In this document: piece by piece, positions 21,901 through 26,619 of the stretch | Layout of the letters: every line of letters starts with the position of its first letter | Position numbering within the stretch: the stretch's first letter is position 1 | Translations under genes and position numbers: made by a program | Source of the DNA: a virus | Length of the DNA: 26,619 bases | Virus record (IMG/VR): IMGVR_UViG_3300017788_000142 | Location: 1 to 26,619 of that record | Strand: one strand, 5' to 3' | The notes under the pieces: generated by a model | Seen by the model: only the letters and a program-made list of their open reading frames with translations | What the model was told of the DNA's origin: nothing | Databases searched by the model: none

Positions 21901-24900
21901 TCTTACAATGACTATGATTATTGCGATATAGCTCCTGTAGAAGGAAAAGTAGCAAATAGTGATATTATTGATATTCGTCCAAGAGTATCAGAATATGCTG
22001 TCGCTGCTGGTTCTCGTTCACCGTTTGAATTTTTATCAAGAACATTCTCGGAAGCTCAGAATTGTGGTAGAAATATTCTTGCATCTGATGAGTCTATTCT
22101 TCTCTCATTCGATTACTACTTAGGAAGAATTGATAGAATTTTCTTAACGAGGAATGGTGGATTGCAACTTCTTACTGGCGATCCTTCAGAAACTCCAAGA
22201 CCACCTAAAGCATTAGATGATGCTCTTGAGATTGGATCGGTATCACTTCCACCTTATCTTTGCGATGTAAACAAGGCATCGGTAAGTTTGGTTTCTCATA
22301 AGAGATATCAGATGAGTGATATTTCTAGACTTGAAGATAGAATTAAAAATCTTGAATCTTATACCACACTCAATCTTTTGGAAGCAAATACGCAGTCTTT
22401 AAGTATTAAAGATGTTAATGGTTTGGACAGATTTAAATCTGGATTCTTTGTAGACAATTTTAGAACAACCAATTTCCAAAATAAAACCACAACAATTAAA
22501 AACTCAATCGATCAAACGAATCAAGAATTAAGACCATCACCATACACAACTGAAATTGATTTATTAATTGGTTCTAAGTCTTTAGTTGGAATTGGAGCTT
22601 CTGTAGATCCAAACGCTGATGTAAGATTTGTCGATGATTTAATTGGTAATAATGTAAGAAGAACTGGTCAAGTAATCACGCTTGACTATACAGAAGCTTC
22701 TTTTATAAGACAACCATTTGCTACAAGAATTGAAAATGTAACACCATATCTTGTAACAAACTATGAGGGAACTATTTCATTAACACCTTCATCTGATGTT
22801 TGGACAGATCAAGTTAGATTAGCGCCAAGAACAATTACTCAAGATAATTTTACTGCTACTCAACAACAACTTGCATCTCAAGGATTTGATCCCCAGACAG
22901 GTCTTGGCCCCGTTAATTGGGGTGCATGGGAAACCACCTGGACTGGACAATCTACTTCACAACAAGTAGAAAATTCTGGAGATACAACCACAACATTTAC
23001 TACGACTACAACCACTGAGGATCAAAGAAGAAGTGGAACTCAATTACAACTTACTGAACAAACCACAACGACTTCACAAGGAGATTCTCTGATTTCTTCT
23101 TCTCTTGTAACATTCATGAGATCAAGAAACGTCGAATTTGTTGCTAAGCGTTTTAGACCACATACTCGGGTATATTCATTCTTTGATGGTGAAGACGTAA
23201 ATTCATTTATTGTTCCAAAACTTCTTGAAATTGGAATGGTATCTGGTATTTTCCAAGTTGGTGAAACAGTAGTTGGTACATTTGCAAATTCTTCAATAAA
23301 TCAAAACACTACGCCAGGATCTACTCCAACTGAGATTAGATTTAGAGTCGCAACAGCAAATCACAAGTATGGTTCATTTAATGCTCCAAGTGATGTTTAC
23401 ACAAATAATCCATACGATCAGCAAGCAACTGGAACTTTAACTTCAGTTTATTCTGCAACTTCTACACTTCTTAATGTAGATATTGCAAGTCTTTCGGAAC
23501 AAGTTCAAGGACAGTTCTTCGGAAGAGTTCTGCCAGGATTAAAATTAAAAGGATTGACAAGTGGCGCTGAAGCTACGGTATCAGATGTCAGATTGGTGTC
23601 GGATAATCTTGGAACAATCATTGGATCATTCTTAATTCCCAATCCAAACGTACCTACAAATCCAACATTTGAGACTGGAATTAAAACATTTAAACTGACC
23701 AATGATAGAACAAACTCTTTAGTACCAGGATCTGTATATACTGAAGGTGAAGTCAATTATTATGCACAAGGTCTTCTGAATAATGTTCAAGAAACTATTA
23801 CTTCTGTCAGAAGTCCTCAGTTTACATCAACATCATTATCAGATGCAAGATCCCAATCAAATTCTACTACATCTTCAAGTTCAACTAGAGTTCAACCAGT
23901 ATTCATCACTAATGTAATAGAAACTACGATTATACAAATAGTAGAAGTAGAAGTTCCAGCGCCGCCCCAAGATCCATTAGCACAATCGTTTAATCTTCCT
24001 GCAGGGAATGGATTATTTGTAACCAAGATTGATTTGTATTTCAGATCAAAAGATGATATTCTTCCAGTTACGGTTCAACTTCGTCCAATGTCTCTTGGAT
24101 TGCCCACAGGAACTGTATATCCATTCAGCGAAGTAAGCATTGATCCAAAAGATGTTAATATATCAGAAGATGGAACTGCTGTTACCACAGTTACATTCCC
24201 ATCACCAGTATATTTGAAAGGTGGAGAAGAACATTCTGTTGTTCTTCTTTCAGAATCAACTTCATATCAAGTTTGGATTTCTAGACTTGGTGAAGTCGAT
24301 AGAACAACTGCTGGATTACCAGAATCACAACAAATTTTTGTAACTCAGCAACCACTCTTAGGATCATTATTTAAGTCTCAAAATGCATCAACTTGGACTC
24401 CAAGTCAATATGAAGATCTTAAGTTTACTCTCTATCAGGCAGTATTTACAAATCAAACAGGAGACATCAATTTCTATAATCCACAGTTAAATATTGGCAA
24501 CAAGCAGATTGCAAATCTTCTGGTCAATCCTCTTGAAATGAATTCAAGAAAAGTTCGTGTTGGACTAGGAACAACAGTAACAAGTACAAACTTTATCGTT
24601 GGTACAACTGTTGGTCAGTTAAACTCAAACGCAACTGGCAATTATGTTGGAGCTGCTGGATCTGGCACAGGAAATCTGACAATTACAAACGCTGGTATTG
24701 GTTATTCTAACGGTTCATTCAATAACGTTTCTTTGACAAATGTAACTGGATCTGGTGTTAACGCAACCGCAAATATCACCATTTCTAATAACGTTGCCAC
24801 TGCTGCAACAATTAATGCTGGTGGATCTGGATATCGTGTTGGTGATGTTCTCAGCGTTTCGAGCCTTAGTGGAAGTACACTTGGATCTAACTTAAGACTC

Positions 24901-26451
24901 TCCGTTCCACAAATTACTGGCACTAAAGAAATTATTTTAGATAATGTTCAGGGTACATTTACAACAGGAACTGGAAGCACAATCACTTACGTTGCTTCTG
25001 GAATAGGAGTAACAAGTCTGAACGGTGGTGGAGTAACAGCAAGTTATGTTACTGTGGATTCAGAACCATCTGATGGATTACATATCAAGGTAAATCACAA
25101 GAACCATGGTATGTACGCTCTGAATAACAATGTTGCTATTTCTGGAGTTTATTCAGATTCAACTCCAACAACATTAAATACTGCATATGCAAAAGAAAGT
25201 TCGGGCAGTATTGTTCTTACAAATGCAAGCGGATTTGAAACATTTGAAAATGTAAGCGTTGCATCTACAAATCCTGGTTATATCCAAATTGAAGATGAAA
25301 TCATTGCTTATGAGGGAGTTGTTGGAAATACGCTGACTAGTATTACCAGACAAATTGATCAGACAAAATCATTTACATATGCTGCTGGAACTCCAGTATT
25401 TAAATATGAAACAAATGGCATTTCTCTGAGAAGAATTAATAAGACACACACGCTGCAGGATGTTGGATTCTCATCAACTAGAACATATGATTTAGATTAT
25501 TATTACCTGAAAATTGATACAAGTTCTGCAGGAAACAGTGCATCTCTTCCACAAGGACAAGTTAACAGAAGTTCTGCAATATCGTTCCCACCACTTTATA
25601 TTGATCAAACTAAGTCTGCCGGTGGTCCAAACGTATACGCTACTCAAAATATTCCATACTCAATAATTAGACCTAATGTTCAGATCATGAACTTACTGGC
25701 AACAACAGTTTCTGCATCAATCAGAACTGTAACAGGATCTAGTGTTGATGGTAGTGAAGAATCCTATATGGATGCTGGTTACGAACCAATCGTATTGACT
25801 TCTAACAATTACTTATCTTCACCAAGAATAGTAGCTGCATCAATTAATGAATCTTCCGCATTAACCACTCTCCCCGGAAATAAATCATTCACAATGAATG
25901 TGAAGATGAGTACTATTGATCGTAATGTTTCTCCTGTAATTGACCTTGATAGAGTATCTGCAATCTTTATCAATAACAGAGTTAATAGTCCAATCAGCGA
26001 CTATGCAACGGATTCAAGAGTATCAACTCTTGCAGATGATCCTTCAGCATTTGTTTATGCATCAAATCCAATTGCACTTGAAGTTCCAGCATCGTCTCTG
26101 AAAGTTATTGTAAGTGCATACGTGAACAGAGACAGTGATCTGAGAGCATTATATGCAATTATGAAAGATCCTACAGAGAATCCAATTTACTATCCATTCC
26201 CAGGATGGAATAATCTGAATAGTCTTGGTAATGTAATTGATGTTGCCAATAATGATGGTCTCTCAGACATTAAGGTTGCCAAAACTGACAATCTTGCTAA
26301 CCTGAGTCAGAACCTTGACTATAAGGAATATACATTCACTGTAAATAATTTGACCGATTTTAGATACTTTACAATCAAACTTATTGGATCATCATCGGAT
26401 ATGGCTCATCCACCTAGATTAAAAGATCTGAGAGTCATTGCTCTTGCGTGA
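18955..26451 (+). CDS. Very large DUF4815-like baseplate/tail structural protein, 2498 aa
   Basis: The N-terminus (NVSPYFDDFDSTKNYYKVLF, then GYPVQARELTTLQSILKNQI) is typical of DUF4815-type phage structural proteins as I know them. Further blocks are YDYSRIVRNP (943 on), YLGRIDRIFLTRNG, a coiled-coil segment YQMSDISRLEDRIKNLESYT (1118-1137), a threonine-rich linker (1343-1356) and MRSRNVEFVAKRFRPHTRVY (1388-1407). Then come DPLAQSFNLPAGNGLFVTKI (1673-1692), beta modules near 1905-1970, and a C-terminal domain with SFTMNVKMSTIDRNVSPVID, YYPFPGWNN and LRVIALA. It occupies the place of T4 genes 9 and 10, to which I see no similarity. It probably forms the outer baseplate or a fibre-attachment element; this is inferred from position and family. 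It starts six bases after gene 8 without a clear ribosome binding site. Confidence 0.75.
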   Translation: MPESTNLNVSPYFDDFDSTKNYYKVLFKPGYPVQARELTTLQSILKNQIEQFGNHVFKEGSVVIPGQLSYTNQYKFVKIENSYLGVDVSVYINDLVGKKITGDQSKVQAQILSVLPQNELGNEYTTLYVNYLASGLGDQKVFSDNEKLTLNESYSQNSIIIQSGEGFANTTLSATGNGSAAVLSNGIYFLRGYFVEVSEQTLVLEPYSNIPSYKVGFDIIEEFINADEDDSLNDTAKGFSNYVAPGADRFKITAVLSKKGLTETTAENFISLLEVRSGELVKNTTTTSQYNVLSTELARRTSEESGDYYVRPFDITVKETLNDNLGNNGVFQEGQLTYNNQTPKESLGTYKIGAGKAYVKGYEVESLSANFLDFQKPRTTKTITDASLAYVTGPTFTVNNAFGAPNLNLGSPFIVSLRDSRVGVVSATLPGKEIGLARVYDYALESGSYNTTNLKLNQWDISLFDVETYTEITLNQNVTLTTPVHIKGKASGATGYLRFDVNNAGILTAYGVKGSFAANEKFIFNGVETTSRVSTAITEYTIQNVESLSNVSTSSTSFTADIVPTITYNVGLASVTARSATGISSISLNVGNSNFAFTNNVKVGGLVKYTIAGSTVPTHNTIVTVSANSIVVTGVTTVTGICEGSPPATASSVSDLAILGSSFQTSVDNTLYTKLPKNFISSVDLTDSNLTIKKEFAVTIASNQSNTLVASANETFLPFDEERYVLVRSDGTFETLRADKFSFDATGSQLTIFGLGSNDSGARLIATLRKIKVKAKAKNKNRIKTLIINKSKYEHSGIGSTTVNDGLTYGTFPYGTRVQDEEICLNVPDVTKLYGIFESTTTSEASLPAVTFSSLTGPTNKTSDLLVGEKFTGQTSGAVAVFTNKVNDLQINYVYLNDKSFQSSEVVMFEESGINATISALTLSDKNITADYTLDASQKNTIYDYSRIVRNPVSKEPVKQIKIIFESASFASSDLGDITIVNSYNDYDYCDIAPVEGKVANSDIIDIRPRVSEYAVAAGSRSPFEFLSRTFSEAQNCGRNILASDESILLSFDYYLGRIDRIFLTRNGGLQLLTGDPSETPRPPKALDDALEIGSVSLPPYLCDVNKASVSLVSHKRYQMSDISRLEDRIKNLESYTTLNLLEANTQSLSIKDVNGLDRFKSGFFVDNFRTTNFQNKTTTIKNSIDQTNQELRPSPYTTEIDLLIGSKSLVGIGASVDPNADVRFVDDLIGNNVRRTGQVITLDYTEASFIRQPFATRIENVTPYLVTNYEGTISLTPSSDVWTDQVRLAPRTITQDNFTATQQQLASQGFDPQTGLGPVNWGAWETTWTGQSTSQQVENSGDTTTTFTTTTTTEDQRRSGTQLQLTEQTTTTSQGDSLISSSLVTFMRSRNVEFVAKRFRPHTRVYSFFDGEDVNSFIVPKLLEIGMVSGIFQVGETVVGTFANSSINQNTTPGSTPTEIRFRVATANHKYGSFNAPSDVYTNNPYDQQATGTLTSVYSATSTLLNVDIASLSEQVQGQFFGRVLPGLKLKGLTSGAEATVSDVRLVSDNLGTIIGSFLIPNPNVPTNPTFETGIKTFKLTNDRTNSLVPGSVYTEGEVNYYAQGLLNNVQETITSVRSPQFTSTSLSDARSQSNSTTSSSSTRVQPVFITNVIETTIIQIVEVEVPAPPQDPLAQSFNLPAGNGLFVTKIDLYFRSKDDILPVTVQLRPMSLGLPTGTVYPFSEVSIDPKDVNISEDGTAVTTVTFPSPVYLKGGEEHSVVLLSESTSYQVWISRLGEVDRTTAGLPESQQIFVTQQPLLGSLFKSQNASTWTPSQYEDLKFTLYQAVFTNQTGDINFYNPQLNIGNKQIANLLVNPLEMNSRKVRVGLGTTVTSTNFIVGTTVGQLNSNATGNYVGAAGSGTGNLTITNAGIGYSNGSFNNVSLTNVTGSGVNATANITISNNVATAATINAGGSGYRVGDVLSVSSLSGSTLGSNLRLSVPQITGTKEIILDNVQGTFTTGTGSTITYVASGIGVTSLNGGGVTASYVTVDSEPSDGLHIKVNHKNHGMYALNNNVAISGVYSDSTPTTLNTAYAKESSGSIVLTNASGFETFENVSVASTNPGYIQIEDEIIAYEGVVGNTLTSITRQIDQTKSFTYAAGTPVFKYETNGISLRRINKTHTLQDVGFSSTRTYDLDYYYLKIDTSSAGNSASLPQGQVNRSSAISFPPLYIDQTKSAGGPNVYATQNIPYSIIRPNVQIMNLLATTVSASIRTVTGSSVDGSEESYMDAGYEPIVLTSNNYLSSPRIVAASINESSALTTLPGNKSFTMNVKMSTIDRNVSPVIDLDRVSAIFINNRVNSPISDYATDSRVSTLADDPSAFVYASNPIALEVPASSLKVIVSAYVNRDSDLRALYAIMKDPTENPIYYPFPGWNNLNSLGNVIDVANNDGLSDIKVAKTDNLANLSQNLDYKEYTFTVNNLTDFRYFTIKLIGSSSDMAHPPRLKDLRVIALA
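24655..24860 (+). repeat. Gly/Tyr beta-module copies in the 2498-aa protein
   Basis: LTITNAGIGYSNGSFNNVSL, then GSGVNATANITISNN and INAGGSGYRVGDVLSV match the modules of gp7 and gp8. The DNA 10-mer GGATCTGGTG seen twice in gene 7 recurs at 24748. Confidence 0.6.
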
Positions 26452-26453
26452 TT

Positions 26454-26619
26454 ATGAATACAAAATTTTCTAAAGTTGAGGGTTATACTAACCTAGTTCG
26501 TGATAATTCTACGAATGCTATCCTAAACACCAATATGAGTGACTATCAAAATTATAAAAATTTAAAACAAGTAAAAGAGTCTGAGAATCAAAAACTTCAA
26601 AGACTCGAAGATGATATGA
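26454..26619 (+). CDS. Small coiled-coil-type phage protein (partial, 3' end outside window)
   Basis: ATG 26454 lies two bases after the stop of the 2498-residue gene, and the frame is open to the window edge (55 complete codons). The visible part has VRDNSTNAILNTNMSDYQNY (15-34) and then a charged heptad-like helix, KQVKESENQKLQRLEDDM. I recall small T4-type cyanophage proteins with the same RD-STNAI-NTN start and a coiled-coil tail, of unknown function. It is probably co-transcribed with gene 8 and the DUF4815-like gene. Because the end is missing, its full length is unknown. Confidence 0.65.
   Translation, partial: MNTKFSKVEGYTNLVRDNSTNAILNTNMSDYQNYKNLKQVKESENQKLQRLEDDM

Overview
This window looks like a piece of a T4-type (myovirus) phage genome, most likely a marine cyanophage of Prochlorococcus or Synechococcus. 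The evidence is an AT-rich sequence coding almost entirely on the + strand, a T4-like baseplate gene run in the order 25-6-7-8, several TATAAATA-type late promoter octamers, and small proteins that resemble ones recurring in cyanomyoviruses. A SAR11 (Pelagibacter) T4-like phage is a less likely alternative. All family assignments are read from the sequence and from memory of T4 proteins; no database search was run.

Region 1 (1-3090) is accessory and regulatory. It holds the tail end of an unidentified gene (1-99), then several tiny genes (394-561, 634-750, 952-1035, 1748-1939, 2767-2916, 2909-3055). Among them are two enzyme-like genes: a 2-oxoglutarate/Fe(II) oxygenase-like protein (1039-1713) and a GT-A-type glycosyltransferase-like protein (1988-2767). 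Three consensus host sigma-70 promoters (334-362, 731-759, 1936-1964), a leftward promoter-like duplication (232-297) and late octamers (315, 919, 1714) lie between them. A clear intrinsic terminator at 3063-3087 closes the region.

Region 2 (3097-3970) carries two conserved-looking proteins of unknown function just ahead of the baseplate operon. A late-promoter-like octamer at 3985 follows them.

Region 3 (4014-26451) is the baseplate block, with almost no space between genes. It holds gp25 (sheath initiator), gp6 (baseplate wedge, Baseplate_J type), a 3681-residue gp7-like wedge protein, gp8 (517 residues against about 334 in T4), and a 2498-residue DUF4815-like structural protein in the place of T4 gp9/gp10. 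A small coiled-coil-type protein begins at 26454 and runs off the window. A late octamer overlaps the stop codon of gene 7, so genes 25-6-7 and 8-onward probably form two late transcription units.

The most interesting content is the structure of the giant baseplate proteins. The recognisable T4 gp7 core is split: one part lies near residues 190-290 and another near 2095-2140 of the giant protein. Between and after these parts are a YHYH-type domain, three tandem repeats of about 125 residues, and many copies of a glycine/tyrosine beta module. The same beta module also occurs inserted in gp8 and in the 2498-residue protein, which suggests a shared, shuffled outer decoration of the baseplate.
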